Source: a virus
Length of the DNA stretch: 64,000 bases
IMG/VR virus record: IMGVR_UViG_3300032092_000013
Location: 34,613-98,612 of that record
Reading direction: 5' to 3' (one strand)
Shown one piece after another: positions 42,171 through 52,548 of this stretch (the stretch's first letter is position 1; every line of letters begins with the position of its first letter). The translations under genes were made by a program, and so were the position numbers. The notes beneath the pieces were generated by a model. It did no database searches and had not been told where the DNA came from. It saw only the letters and a program-made list of their open reading frames with translations.

Positions 42171-42605
42171 ATGATTAAATTCTTAAAGACTCATCCAGAT
42201 GCTGTTTTACCAAAGAAAAACAATCCAGATCCTTCTATTGGAGATAGTGGATATGATATGACCGCAGTTGATGAAACAATTATTCCGGCAAGAGGATCTG
42301 CTGTCGTTCCGGTAGGTTTAACATTAGCATATCTATCACCAGAATTTTGGGTCCGAATTGAAAGCAGATCGGGTTTGGCATTTAAACACAATATTACTGC
42401 ATTTAATGGTATTATTGATAATCCATACCGCGGTGATTTGGGCGTGAAATTATTCAATCATTCTGATGTTGACTATGTTGTAAAAAAGGGTGATCGCTGT
42501 GCACAGTTAGTTATCTATCCATTAGTACATATGACGGCAGACTGGTCTGATTCAGTATCAGAAACAAGTCGCGGTGCTAGGGGATTTGGTTCTTCTGGAA
42601 AATAA
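42171..42605 (+). CDS. dut: dUTPase (trimeric dUTP nucleotidohydrolase)
   Basis: A 144-residue trimeric dUTPase with the usual five motifs: PSIGDSGYDMTA (I), RIESRSGLA (II), GIIDNPYRGDLGV (III), DRCAQLVIYP (IV) and the C-terminal Gly-rich arm RGARGFGSSGK (V). It converts dUTP to dUMP and PPi, preventing uracil incorporation and feeding dTMP synthesis. It has a consensus-like promoter at leaderless spacing and is followed 5 nt later by gp44. The two make an early unit embedded among late genes. Confidence 0.95.
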   Translation: MIKFLKTHPDAVLPKKNNPDPSIGDSGYDMTAVDETIIPARGSAVVPVGLTLAYLSPEFWVRIESRSGLAFKHNITAFNGIIDNPYRGDLGVKLFNHSDVDYVVKKGDRCAQLVIYPLVHMTADWSDSVSETSRGARGFGSSGK

Positions 42606-42610
42606 TTATT

Positions 42611-43528
42611 ATGAATTTTGATAATATTTGGGTAGAGAAGTATCGACCCAAGACATTAGATGATATTGTTCTTCCGGTTGATACACGGAAGGTCATTGAA
42701 TCATATAAAGCAAAGAAGGAGATCTCGAATCTCCTTCTTATTTCATCACCAGGCCAAGGAAAGACTACATTAGCTAAGATGATTGTAAATCATATCTTAG
42801 AATGTGATTATCTTTATGTAAATGCCTCTGATGAAAATGGCATTGATACTATCAGAACAAAAGTAATTTCATTTGCACAAACCAGATCATTGACTGGTGA
42901 TATTAAAGTCATTATTTTGGATGAAGCAGATGGTATCTCAGCCGAAGGTCAAAGAGCGTTGCGTAACGTAATGGAAGAATATGCAGCAAATACGCGCTTT
43001 ATTCTAACAGCAAATTATAAACACAAGATCATTCCCGCAGTTCAATCACGTTGTGTTAGCTTGAATTTTAATCATAATATTCAAGATGTTATTAAACATT
43101 GCTTTGGTATCCTTAAAAAGGAAGGTATTGCTGTACCAGAAGAGCAAAAGCCTCTGTTTATTGAATTAGTGAAGCACAATTTTCCTGATTTTAGAAAGAT
43201 CATTAATGAATTACAAAAAAATTCTACGTCAGGTACTCTATCAATTGTTAATCAGGCTACACAAAATGAATTTGTTAAAGAAGTTTTTGATAAGATCAAA
43301 GAAAATCCTTTTGAATGTAGAAAGTTTTACATTCAAAATGAAAGTACCTTTCAGTCTGATTACCATAACCTAATGAAAAATATGGTTCAGTATGTTTACT
43401 CTTGGCAGAATGAACCAAAGAAAGCAGAAACCATCTTAGTAATTACAGAATACATGTATAGACATGCATTTGTTGTTGATCAAGAGATCAATTTCTTTGC
43501 ATTAATATTGCAAATAGCAAAATTATAA
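42611..43528 (+). CDS. 44: Clamp loader ATPase subunit (T4 gp44-like)
   Basis: A 305-residue AAA+ protein. WVEKYRPKTLDDIVLP opens it (RFC box), Walker A is SPGQGKTTL, Walker B is VIILDEADG, sensor 1 is FILTANY and the SRC arginine finger motif is VQSRC. T4 gp44 is 319 residues. It loads the gp45 clamp together with gp62, which is not next to it here; the downstream gene is on the opposite strand and overlaps by 6 bp. Confidence 0.95.
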   Translation: MNFDNIWVEKYRPKTLDDIVLPVDTRKVIESYKAKKEISNLLLISSPGQGKTTLAKMIVNHILECDYLYVNASDENGIDTIRTKVISFAQTRSLTGDIKVIILDEADGISAEGQRALRNVMEEYAANTRFILTANYKHKIIPAVQSRCVSLNFNHNIQDVIKHCFGILKKEGIAVPEEQKPLFIELVKHNFPDFRKIINELQKNSTSGTLSIVNQATQNEFVKEVFDKIKENPFECRKFYIQNESTFQSDYHNLMKNMVQYVYSWQNEPKKAETILVITEYMYRHAFVVDQEINFFALILQIAKL

Positions 43529-44083
43529 TTCTTGAAAACTCTTAAGATACCTGGCAGTAGTTGGTTGTTGCGCGGGTATCTTAATATTTTGAGTAGGTAA
43601 CTTATGTTCAATGCTTGTAAGTTTACCTTCTCCCTTGTCAGATTTAAAAGATTCTGTTTCTTTTACAGAATATTCAAGTGGTTTGATTTGTGTGCCATTC
43701 GGTCTTACTAAAGAAGAGTCAAAAGCGGGATAATTAATTCCATCTGTTTCCATTTGTTCAACACAACAAGCAGGAATCTTTGTATAATGCGTATATCTTC
43801 CACCACCATTATCCAAAGCAATATCTAAAGTAACATTACCCGTCATGGTATCTGGATTTCCTGGATATCTTGGTGTGTTATTATCTACAATACCAACTAC
43901 ACGAAGATGTAATTTGGATGATTCCATCTCGTCAAGCAATTGTTTGATATTAGTTCCAAGCATTTTGTAAGCTTCATTAGTTTTGAAATTTTTAGCAAAT
44001 TTAACATAGTCACCAACTAAAAATCCACCGCGGGAATAACGGGTCAAGGCTGCTTCAAAAATAGCATGAAACTTCTTCTTCAT
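43523..44083 (-). CDS. Late protein of unknown function, probable virion component
   Basis: A 186-residue minus-strand protein. It has MKKKFHAIFEAALTRYSRGG, then GDYVKFAKNFKTNEAYKMLG, SKLHLRVVGIVDNNTPRYPG, and a disordered C-terminal part rich in Lys/Gln/Pro. The FEAALxRYSRGGFLVGDYV opening recurs in marine T4-like phages. Late element AGTAAATA (44089-44096) is 5 nt before the ATG. The role is unknown. Confidence 0.7.
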   Translation of the reverse strand: MKKKFHAIFEAALTRYSRGGFLVGDYVKFAKNFKTNEAYKMLGTNIKQLLDEMESSKLHLRVVGIVDNNTPRYPGNPDTMTGNVTLDIALDNGGGRYTHYTKIPACCVEQMETDGINYPAFDSSLVRPNGTQIKPLEYSVKETESFKSDKGEGKLTSIEHKLPTQNIKIPAQQPTTARYLKSFQEL

Positions 44084-44088
44084 GCTAT

Positions 44089-44096
44089 TATTTACT
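44089..44096 (-). promoter_or_regulatory. T4-type late promoter AGTAAATA for the 43523-44083 gene
   Basis: Minus-strand AGTAAATA, ATAGC, ATG 44083. Confidence 0.5.
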
Positions 44097-44101
44097 TAAT
44101 T

Positions 44102-44109
44102 GTTAAATA
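44102..44109 (+). promoter_or_regulatory. T4-type late promoter GTTAAATA, 5 nt before ATG 44115
   Basis: GTTAAATA (44102-44109), TTTTT, ATG 44115. It is flanked by a 7 bp repeat TTAATTG/CAATTAA (44096-44102, 44122-44128) enclosing the ATG. Confidence 0.6.
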
Positions 44110-44114
44110 TTTTT

Positions 44115-44591
44115 ATGGCATCAATTAAAATAAGTGGATTACCTGAACCTCGCGTTCAGATTAAAGCATTTACTTATTCTGATTTGCATTTGGATTTACA
44201 AAAAAAATATTTAATAAAAGATAATTTCAAACAATTACCCGAAATAAATGATCTAGTACTAGATTATGATTTTAATGCTATAAAAAATTCTATTAGAAAT
44301 ATTTTTAATACATCACCTGGTGAAAAGGTATTGAACCCAGAATTTGGCTTAGATTTAAAACAATTTTTATTCAGTCCCATGAGTGATCTGGTTGCTATGG
44401 ATATTGCGGGTGTTATTAGATCTAAATTAACTTTTTTTGAACCAAGGATATATTTGAATTATGTCAATGTATATCCAATGTATGACACATCAGAATATAA
44501 CATAGAAATTTCATTTTCATTACCCCAAATAAATACACCAGCACTCACAATGTCTGGTGCATTAAATAGTATTGGTTACACAAACTACTAA
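44115..44591 (+). CDS. 25: Baseplate wedge protein (T4 gp25-like)
   Basis: A 158-residue protein from the ATG 5 nt after a late element (an in-frame ATG at 44100 precedes that element's end). Family features are IKNSIRNIFNTSPGEKVLNP, EFGLDLKQFLFSP, and a C-terminal strand pair. This is the GPW/gp25 fold shared by contractile systems. It would join the inner baseplate ring with gp6 and gp53; gp6 follows 2 nt downstream. Confidence 0.88.
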   Translation: MASIKISGLPEPRVQIKAFTYSDLHLDLQKKYLIKDNFKQLPEINDLVLDYDFNAIKNSIRNIFNTSPGEKVLNPEFGLDLKQFLFSPMSDLVAMDIAGVIRSKLTFFEPRIYLNYVNVYPMYDTSEYNIEISFSLPQINTPALTMSGALNSIGYTNY

Positions 44592-44593
44592 TT

Positions 44594-46414
44594 ATGGCAA
44601 TATCTAATTTTACAGAATTTAATTTACCCAGAAATGCATATGCAGCATTTGATGCTGTAAGCATGAAACAATTAATAGTAAATCGATTAAAAGCGTCTGA
44701 AAAATTTCAAGATATTGATTTTGAAGGTAGTAATATCTCAGCTTTAGTCGATGTAATTGCTTACATGTATCACGTTCTGATGTTTTATCTTAACCAAACA
44801 TCTTCTGAAGCAACATTTTCACAAGCAGAATTATTCGAAAATATTAATAAAATAGTTTCATTGATAGGTTATAAACCACATGGGTATCATACAGCATCAG
44901 TTGCATTGAGTGAATTTACTGTTAGTTCAGACCTAGCACCAGGTTCTTACTTACTTCCTAGATTTTCATATATCAATGTTGATGGTTCAACTTACACATT
45001 CACAGAAGATGTATTTTTTGAAAAAACAAACAGCAGTAGTGAAAATATAGAGAGTGTTATTAACAATAATATATTGTATCAGGGAGACGTAAAAGAATTT
45101 CCAATTACAACTGCATTAGGCGAAGCGTTTGAATTAAAAGTTATCGCCATTCAAGATTTGATTAATAATACAACAATTATTGATAATAACAATATATTTG
45201 TATTTGTCCGAGATGTCTATTCAGAGAAGTGGGTAGAATGGGTAGAGGTTGATACAGTATATGGACAAGAGCCTAATGCGCGTGTATTTGAAAAGAGATT
45301 TAATGAGAATTTGAATTATGAATTAAAATTTGGTAATAATGTCAACGGAAAGCAATTAAATCTTGGTGATCAAATAGCAATTTATTATATACAAAGCAAA
45401 GGTTCATCAGGACGTATAGGATCTAATCTATTAACAGGCAGACAATTGTCTATATACAATACAAATAGATGGAATGAAATTTATTCTGATATAAGAACAA
45501 CTACCACAAATAAATTAGAATCATATCAATTGAATTATATAAATTTAGATAATCAAACAGCATCAACTAATTTTAAAAATTATGAAACAGTTGATGAAAT
45601 TAAGAAAAATGCACCACTTATGTTAATGTCACAAAACCGTTGTGTGACAGTAGGTGATTTTGAATCTAAAATTTCATCAAAATTTTCAAATTTAATTCAA
45701 GATGTAAAAGTAGTCAACAATCAAAATTATACAAAATATTTTCTAAAATATTTTTATGATATTGGATTAGAAAGGCCCAACCAAGAAGAAAGGGTTTTGA
45801 TGAATCAAGTATTATTTTCTGATAGTTGTGATTTCAATAATGTGTATTGTTTTGTTGTACCTAAGTATGGTGCTATCTTAAATGAAGAAACACCGCAAAC
45901 ATTGCCCATTTCTCAAAAACAATCTATTGTTGAATCATTTGCAAATACAAAATTAATTAATCAGAATGTAGTAGTATGTGATCCCATATATAATGCATTT
46001 GATATTGGATTACCTTTTCCAGAAGAAACAGACTCAGAAACAGTAAGAAGTGAAACATACTTGAGGATATATCGTGAAACTGGATACAACACATCTAAAG
46101 AATTAATAAAAAGTAGTGTCTTATCTAAAATAGAACAATTTTTTAATTTATCAAATAATAAATTAGGTGGTATTTTAAATTTTGCACAACTATCACAAGA
46201 TATTTTAAATATACCTGGTATAGCAAAAATAGAAACATTTAGAAATAATCCAGGTAACGAATTTTCAGTTTCTAAAATCAATGTTATAACATGGAATCCA
46301 CTTTATCCTGATTCTACACTAGAATCAACATCACAAAATTATGCATTGGCATATTTTCAATTTCCATTCTTTTATCAAATAAGCAATTTAATTAATAAAA
46401 TTGAAGTCATTTAA
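44594..46414 (+). CDS. 6: Baseplate wedge protein (T4 gp6-like)
   Basis: A 606-residue protein. The N-terminal block has DIDFEGSNISALVDVIAYMY and NQTSSEATFSQAELFENI followed by LIGYKPHGYHTASVAL, the signature of gp6/baseplate J-like wedge proteins. FGNNVNGKQLNLGDQIAIYY marks the central beta domain. T4 gp6 is 660 residues. It forms the iris-like ring that changes state during sheath contraction. It is translationally coupled to the next gene by a 1 nt overlap. Confidence 0.9.
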   Translation: MAISNFTEFNLPRNAYAAFDAVSMKQLIVNRLKASEKFQDIDFEGSNISALVDVIAYMYHVLMFYLNQTSSEATFSQAELFENINKIVSLIGYKPHGYHTASVALSEFTVSSDLAPGSYLLPRFSYINVDGSTYTFTEDVFFEKTNSSSENIESVINNNILYQGDVKEFPITTALGEAFELKVIAIQDLINNTTIIDNNNIFVFVRDVYSEKWVEWVEVDTVYGQEPNARVFEKRFNENLNYELKFGNNVNGKQLNLGDQIAIYYIQSKGSSGRIGSNLLTGRQLSIYNTNRWNEIYSDIRTTTTNKLESYQLNYINLDNQTASTNFKNYETVDEIKKNAPLMLMSQNRCVTVGDFESKISSKFSNLIQDVKVVNNQNYTKYFLKYFYDIGLERPNQEERVLMNQVLFSDSCDFNNVYCFVVPKYGAILNEETPQTLPISQKQSIVESFANTKLINQNVVVCDPIYNAFDIGLPFPEETDSETVRSETYLRIYRETGYNTSKELIKSSVLSKIEQFFNLSNNKLGGILNFAQLSQDILNIPGIAKIETFRNNPGNEFSVSKINVITWNPLYPDSTLESTSQNYALAYFQFPFFYQISNLINKIEVI

Positions 46415-49400
46415 TGAATACCCCTGACTACAGATTTTTATATTTTGATGTGTTGGACTATACAAATAGTCATACTACATCTGGGTATACGTTACCAATT
46501 ACACCATTTACTTTTTTACCTAAATTTGATTCCGGTGATGATAAAAGTGTATCAAACACAAGAATTTTGTGGGATTTTGGTGATGGAACTACAAGCAGAG
46601 ATATTACAGCTAGTCACTATTATAAAATACCAGGCACATATAGTGTAAAGTGTTATTTTTATGGTGCTAGTGGGATTGGTTATGAGTCATCTTTTTGTCA
46701 AAATATTCTAGTAAAGGATTATATATCTGATACTCTTGTATTATCAGCTAAAAATAATGCAATAATAAGAGCTTCACACTACGAAAATCCATTTATTTTA
46801 ACTAGATTCAATAGTTGGCAAACATATAACTCACTTTCAAGTCAAGGCGCGAGTATTACATTGCATGTATCGGGTAATTCAGCACCTCTATTGGATTTTG
46901 AAAGTTATCAAAATGACAAGTATGCACATTTAAAATCTAGTTCTAGATTCGTTGTTATAGAATTTAACGAATTATTATCTTCATATGACGCAATACCAGT
47001 AAATGAAATTTTTACAAAAAATAATAAAGAAATTTATGTGAAATTAGATTCAAATAAAAATATTGTTTTTTGTAATTCATCTGATTTGGGATCAGTGATA
47101 GCAGGTACTTCGGGTCAAAGAACAATTTACTATACGGATGATTATTCAAAATCACCCCAAGGCAGTGTCATTCCTCAAACATTAATAACCGCATCATTTA
47201 ATTTCAAAAATTTTTATGATAATGACAGTATAAAATACAACATTAATAGTGATTATACTGTTTTAAATAGTTTGTATACAGTGTCATATGCACCTAGGAT
47301 ATATCCTCAGGATAAATTAGGCTGCATTAAGTTCTCAGCTAATGGCATTGATTCTGAAGGAAATTTTAATACATCGACATTTAATATAGGTAAAAATAAA
47401 TTTGTAGGTCAAAAAATTCCCTTTATAGCAAAATTAAAAGATGAAGATAATTTCTCTTCAAAGTCGTGGCCAAAATTTACTTTAAAGAAAGAAGATGAAC
47501 GCTTATCACAAAATTCAATCAAATTTTATTTAAAAGATACAAATACTAATGTGATTATACCTTCGGCTTTTGATATATATGAAGATTATGATGAATTTGA
47601 CACATATGATAAATTAGGATTTTTTAAAGGATATATAATACCAAAAATACCGGTAAAAAATGCTACTATTTGTTGTGATTTTAATTCAACCAGTGAATCA
47701 TTTTATATTGCAAATACTGAGCATGTAATTGTAACTAATCCGCAATCTACTTATCTATTTAAATTTGACTTAGCATACAATATAATTGATAATTTAATTA
47801 TTGAAAGCAATGTAATTAAAACATTATTCGATACTTCTAGCTTATCTGGAATGTATGCTTCTATAATTGTCCCGCGATATGAATCTAATAGTATAGAATA
47901 TAATTATTGGACAATTGATTCTGATCAAGACTTAGTAGCAAAAATTGATATTGAAAACAATATCATAACAACAATAAATTTATCATCAGGTTCATCACCC
48001 AGTTTTTTAGCAGCTGATGGTAACGGCGATATCTGGGTGACACTATATGATAGTATTAGCGTTTGTAAATTAAGTAGCAGTGGTGATATTTTATTTTATA
48101 CTGTTCCTGATTTGTTAAATCAGGACTATAGTAGTAATACATTTTACATATCACAAAACGGTGCAGCCGGTTCAAATTCTATACTACCCGCTATAGTAGA
48201 TATAGACACAAACAACAATGCTTGGGTCGCTTATAATTATACATTATCATCATTTATTTGTGTATATGATACTAATGGAAATTTTAAAACAAGAATCAAT
48301 ATTGATTATCCCTTTATAGCAAATGGTATTATTTGCACTAGCAAAGGAATTTCATGGGTTCTTTTAAAAAATCTAAACAATAATGGATTTGATTCATTAT
48401 TAAAAATAAATCAAACAAATTATCAAAAATCTATATACAACTTTGATTATAAATTATGGGATTTTACTAATGACATTGATGGTAATCTTTGGTTTACAGC
48501 GAATACAAACCAAATAGTAAAATTTGATACTACTTTTAGTGAAATTTCATTATTCACAACCTTGACATCTGTTTCGGGTCAATCAATAGATTGTAATTTT
48601 AATGGTATAGCTACTACAACACAAAGAGATTTATTAGTATTTGATAATGTAGATCGCGAAATTAAAGTTTTGAAGATTGATGATACTACAGGTAGTCCTG
48701 AAACCAATTTAAAGCGAATTAAACTAGATGGTATATCTACAACTGGATTTTATCAAAATTTTATAAATTCAAAGGGTGATTCGACAGGTTTTAGATATTC
48801 AGAAAAATATTTGAATGGTCCTGTATTTTTTACAAAAATTGGGTGTTGTAGCAATCAGTTTGATATATATCCAACTGCTGGCGAATATGATATCGCAAAA
48901 TTAAATGAAAATTTTGATATGCATGCGCAATTGAAAAATTTTGCATTTCAAGAAACATTGAGAGATAGCACAACACTTATTGATGATTTCTTTAAGAGTA
49001 TATTAGGAACAACAGAAGAAGATCCAAAGCAACTAGGTAAAAAAATATACGAAAAAATAGCAAATTTTGTTGATAACAATGTGTTTATAGATACATGCAA
49101 TGTAGAAAAATTAAATGCATTACACAAAATGCTAAATGAAAATCTTTATATATTCAATACATATAATTTTCCTTCAAATATAACCCGTCTATTAGATTTG
49201 TTTTCTATAAAATTATCAAAATTAAAGGGATTTAGAAATCAATTTAATGAAAATTTTGATACTAAAGGGTATAACAATGATAATGATATATATGGAAAAA
49301 ATTTAGGTGAGGAATTAAATTTTTTGACTGCGACATTGACAGCAGGAATTGATAAATCTATTATTGCATATGAAAGATTTTCTAAAAATTATACAATTTG

Positions 49401-49719
49401 CAATACAAATGTATTAACTGCAAGTTATATTGATCCCGTTCAAAAAATATATGCACTCTCGTCATATTCACCCACATGGGGGTGGTCATTAGTATTGCCA
49501 AATCAATACAGCCCAGTTGATATAACAAAATATTACACATTTTATGACTTCATATCATCACCTTCATTGGAACAAATAGAAGGTATAATTAACTGGAGTG
49601 ATAAATTTACTACCATATCAGAAACAGTTTCATCATATTCTGATTGGTGGAACATAGCAGAAAATGTTATTACCAGAGAATTGATGTTGGGGTTAGAATT
49701 ATTGTCTTCAAATTCTTAA
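46414..49719 (+). CDS. Large baseplate protein with PKD domain and beta-propeller
   Basis: An 1101-residue protein. Residues about 45-95 form a PKD domain (ILWDFGDGTTSRDIT, then KIPGTYSVKCYFYG). About 400-800 contains repeated blades of NHL/Vgb type: ADGNGDIWVTLYDSISVCKL, IDTNNNAWVAYNY, NDIDGNLWFTANTNQIVKF. The C-terminal 250 residues are helical with LNENLYIFNTYNFPSNITRL and WSDKFTTISETVSSYSDWW. Position after gp6 corresponds to T4 gp7 (1032 residues), so it may be the wedge initiator equivalent with added glycan- or protein-binding domains. Confidence 0.7.
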   Translation: MNTPDYRFLYFDVLDYTNSHTTSGYTLPITPFTFLPKFDSGDDKSVSNTRILWDFGDGTTSRDITASHYYKIPGTYSVKCYFYGASGIGYESSFCQNILVKDYISDTLVLSAKNNAIIRASHYENPFILTRFNSWQTYNSLSSQGASITLHVSGNSAPLLDFESYQNDKYAHLKSSSRFVVIEFNELLSSYDAIPVNEIFTKNNKEIYVKLDSNKNIVFCNSSDLGSVIAGTSGQRTIYYTDDYSKSPQGSVIPQTLITASFNFKNFYDNDSIKYNINSDYTVLNSLYTVSYAPRIYPQDKLGCIKFSANGIDSEGNFNTSTFNIGKNKFVGQKIPFIAKLKDEDNFSSKSWPKFTLKKEDERLSQNSIKFYLKDTNTNVIIPSAFDIYEDYDEFDTYDKLGFFKGYIIPKIPVKNATICCDFNSTSESFYIANTEHVIVTNPQSTYLFKFDLAYNIIDNLIIESNVIKTLFDTSSLSGMYASIIVPRYESNSIEYNYWTIDSDQDLVAKIDIENNIITTINLSSGSSPSFLAADGNGDIWVTLYDSISVCKLSSSGDILFYTVPDLLNQDYSSNTFYISQNGAAGSNSILPAIVDIDTNNNAWVAYNYTLSSFICVYDTNGNFKTRINIDYPFIANGIICTSKGISWVLLKNLNNNGFDSLLKINQTNYQKSIYNFDYKLWDFTNDIDGNLWFTANTNQIVKFDTTFSEISLFTTLTSVSGQSIDCNFNGIATTTQRDLLVFDNVDREIKVLKIDDTTGSPETNLKRIKLDGISTTGFYQNFINSKGDSTGFRYSEKYLNGPVFFTKIGCCSNQFDIYPTAGEYDIAKLNENFDMHAQLKNFAFQETLRDSTTLIDDFFKSILGTTEEDPKQLGKKIYEKIANFVDNNVFIDTCNVEKLNALHKMLNENLYIFNTYNFPSNITRLLDLFSIKLSKLKGFRNQFNENFDTKGYNNDNDIYGKNLGEELNFLTATLTAGIDKSIIAYERFSKNYTICNTNVLTASYIDPVQKIYALSSYSPTWGWSLVLPNQYSPVDITKYYTFYDFISSPSLEQIEGIINWSDKFTTISETVSSYSDWWNIAENVITRELMLGLELLSSNS

Positions 49720-49724
49720 AGTGC

Positions 49725-49732
49725 TCTAAATA
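49725..49732 (+). promoter_or_regulatory. T4-type late promoter TCTAAATA, 5 nt before GTG 49738
   Basis: TCTAAATA (49725-49732), TTTTT, GTG 49738. It supports the GTG start. Confidence 0.6.
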
Positions 49733-49737
49733 TTTTT

Positions 49738-52548
49738 GTGTCCACGGGTTTATTAGAATATTTGCCATTGCCTAGAAATTCTATTACTTCAAATAGAATT
49801 AATGACCCACTAGCAAAAGATTTTAGAGAAGTATTCTCTTTCTATGATTTTTTACAAAATCAAGAAACACGCCTAACACCACAACAATATAATGCAGCTT
49901 ATAAAAATTATCTGAATGTATGGTCAGATGTCAAAAAAAGCAGCGAATCTGAAAAAGTTCAATTAATAAAAGATAGATATGTTGAATTATTGAAGGATAT
50001 AAGTTTGAATTATCTTTCTTTTGAAGAAAAGAGATTTTTAAAATTAGCAGATTTTAATGATCCGCAAGACTTAGATATCATATTACCACTCTATTCTAAA
50101 AAGATAATTGATATATGTAAGTATCATACAGAAAAAAGAGAAAAAACAAAACATGCCACCAACAAAAATCAAGAAAGAGGAACAAAAAATTCAATTGAAC
50201 ACGCCATTCATAGTTCCCTGACTGACTATGTTTTTGTAGGTGATGATAATAATTTAAATTATAATTTTCCGAAATTAAATGTAGATGAAATAATCCGCTC
50301 ATTAGATATTGAAATTGAAGAATTGATAGATGTTTATACAACCTATCTAGATAATGATCCTAATTTAGGATATGAAAATTACGATACAAAAAATGAGCTA
50401 AGAAAGGAATTATTCACTTCTAATTCAAATGATATTGATGGTAATTTATTTTTAGATTTTGATGCTGCTACTAGAAAATACATATTTGACATATTATCTA
50501 TTTTTTTAAAAGAAACAGGTCATGTATTTTCAATTAATTATGACATTACAAGGGTCAATTTAAATTGTAAGTCAGGAGACAAACTATATGATTTAGTAAC
50601 AAAATACAAAGACTATGCCGAAAACATTTTAGAGTTAAAAAGTGAATTAATAAAAAAATTTATCGGTACTGATTTTTATTATATAAAAACCGGTGATTCT
50701 ATAAGCGATATTACAACAGGAAAATTATTTGAAGCATATAATCCATCAGGTAATCTTTTAAACAGGCATTTTCCGAGTACCGCTTCTATTGAAGAAGATT
50801 CTCAATTAATTACCTTGAGAAAATTGGGCTTATTTTTCAGACCAGAGAAAACAGGGTTGTTATATTTTTCAGTTCCGAAAAATAATTATCAAATTGATTA
50901 TTCTAAATTAGAACCCAATAAACTTTATATATATCCAGATCCTAATAGATATGGAAATACAGTCGGATTAACAAATAATTATTATAGCGATTATCCTCTA
51001 ATACATACTCAAGATTATACACCGGTCATAAAGAATGTATCAAACGGATTTGCAAATGGTGATATTTTTTCAAATCCAACCGAGCAAAATTTCTTCGGTT
51101 ATATTGCTAAAAATCAATTAGCTAATTCAAAAGTAATTAATAAGAAGGGATTGGAGTTAAATTTTCTTTCGTTATCAAATAAAGGATCCATATCAAGATG
51201 GAACAGTGATATTTTCGGAAATCAATTCGCATTATTCGAACCAACAAAATTTAAATCATATACAGACAAAAGATCTTCATTAAATGAAAATCTCACAACA
51301 TATAATGTATATGATGGCGGAGTTATGTTATTTGATGATGATACACAGTTATCTGTATTGTGTTCATCAGATAAAGCAGGATGGCCTGGATTCATATTTT
51401 CATCGAGATATTACTATAACATACTTTTAGAGGGTGGTATAGGGGGCATTGTAAGTGGTGTAATGATTAGACCCATAAAAGCGCCTAGGCTTTATGATGG
51501 GTTATTATTCACAACACCAGCTTCTGCTACATATACGTATGATATATGTTTAACAGCATCGGGATGGACTAGTTATGACCTGTTAATAGATTGCGGTTTT
51601 TATACAGATGCAATTTCTTATGAAGCATCATTTTCTTTTGGATATATATTATCTTCTATACAATATAAAGAACTAGACGGTGGTAGTATCATTCAAGATG
51701 AAGTATATAGTGAATTTGATAGTACAAAAAATATTTTATTAAAAGAATTGCAAAATGATAGATATACAAAAACAACTAATGCTATATCTATCACAGGCAA
51801 AGAAATTTATGTAAGAAACATAAAAGATAATACAGTATCTAATATAAGAGATTCATTTTCTGATATATTGAAAAAATATAACTATCACACATCACTTTCT
51901 TCTGAATTAATTTATAATATAGAAGATTTTAATGTATATACTGATATTTTATATATACGTACTAGCAATTATGCTATATTTGAAAAATATAAATTTGACG
52001 GATCATTTAATCCAGCTAACACACCTTCAAGTATATTGAGTGGAAATTTATCAGAACCGTTTTTCTTTGAAGATAAAAATTATTCTTTAATTTGCACACT
52101 AGAAATATCAGGTTCAAATATACTATCTAGTAATATAATACCAAATTTTTATAAAATAAATTATAGCAATACGCAAATAGAAAAAATAGATTACGTTTTA
52201 ATCGATGGTTTATCGGCCGACATATTTACAAATCCGTTACCCGTAGTTTATACCAGAGTATCAAAACCAATTTTGACATATAATAGCAGAAATAAAATCT
52301 ATGCTATAGCATCTACACTATTTGATAATAATAATATACCATATATCTATCAAATATTTTTTAAATTTGATAATATAACCATTAATATTTTGAATACAAA
52401 TTTAATTTGTTTGATGAAAGAAAAAACATATAAAACCATCGACATATTAAATGATGAACATGATGTTCTATTCAATTTCAATCGTTTAAATCGTGCTTGC
52501 AAAATAATAAAAAATACTAGTGAAAGGAGTTTAGAATTCTATGAATAG
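49738..52548 (+). CDS. Large virion protein of unknown function (baseplate/tail region)
   Basis: A 936-residue protein started at GTG, supported by late element spacing. The N-terminal 330 residues are helical and charged (FREVFSFYDFLQNQETRLTP; LQNQ-, KNYLNVWSD- and KDRYVELLKD-type helices). The central and C-terminal parts are beta-rich (FRPEKTGLLYFSVPKNNYQI; YTYDICLTASGWTSYDLLID, a jelly-roll-like segment). Position between the PKD protein and fibres suggests a baseplate-periphery or fibre-connector role. No T4 counterpart was recognised. Confidence 0.75.
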   Translation: MSTGLLEYLPLPRNSITSNRINDPLAKDFREVFSFYDFLQNQETRLTPQQYNAAYKNYLNVWSDVKKSSESEKVQLIKDRYVELLKDISLNYLSFEEKRFLKLADFNDPQDLDIILPLYSKKIIDICKYHTEKREKTKHATNKNQERGTKNSIEHAIHSSLTDYVFVGDDNNLNYNFPKLNVDEIIRSLDIEIEELIDVYTTYLDNDPNLGYENYDTKNELRKELFTSNSNDIDGNLFLDFDAATRKYIFDILSIFLKETGHVFSINYDITRVNLNCKSGDKLYDLVTKYKDYAENILELKSELIKKFIGTDFYYIKTGDSISDITTGKLFEAYNPSGNLLNRHFPSTASIEEDSQLITLRKLGLFFRPEKTGLLYFSVPKNNYQIDYSKLEPNKLYIYPDPNRYGNTVGLTNNYYSDYPLIHTQDYTPVIKNVSNGFANGDIFSNPTEQNFFGYIAKNQLANSKVINKKGLELNFLSLSNKGSISRWNSDIFGNQFALFEPTKFKSYTDKRSSLNENLTTYNVYDGGVMLFDDDTQLSVLCSSDKAGWPGFIFSSRYYYNILLEGGIGGIVSGVMIRPIKAPRLYDGLLFTTPASATYTYDICLTASGWTSYDLLIDCGFYTDAISYEASFSFGYILSSIQYKELDGGSIIQDEVYSEFDSTKNILLKELQNDRYTKTTNAISITGKEIYVRNIKDNTVSNIRDSFSDILKKYNYHTSLSSELIYNIEDFNVYTDILYIRTSNYAIFEKYKFDGSFNPANTPSSILSGNLSEPFFFEDKNYSLICTLEISGSNILSSNIIPNFYKINYSNTQIEKIDYVLIDGLSADIFTNPLPVVYTRVSKPILTYNSRNKIYAIASTLFDNNNIPYIYQIFFKFDNITINILNTNLICLMKEKTYKTIDILNDEHDVLFNFNRLNRACKIIKNTSERSLEFYE

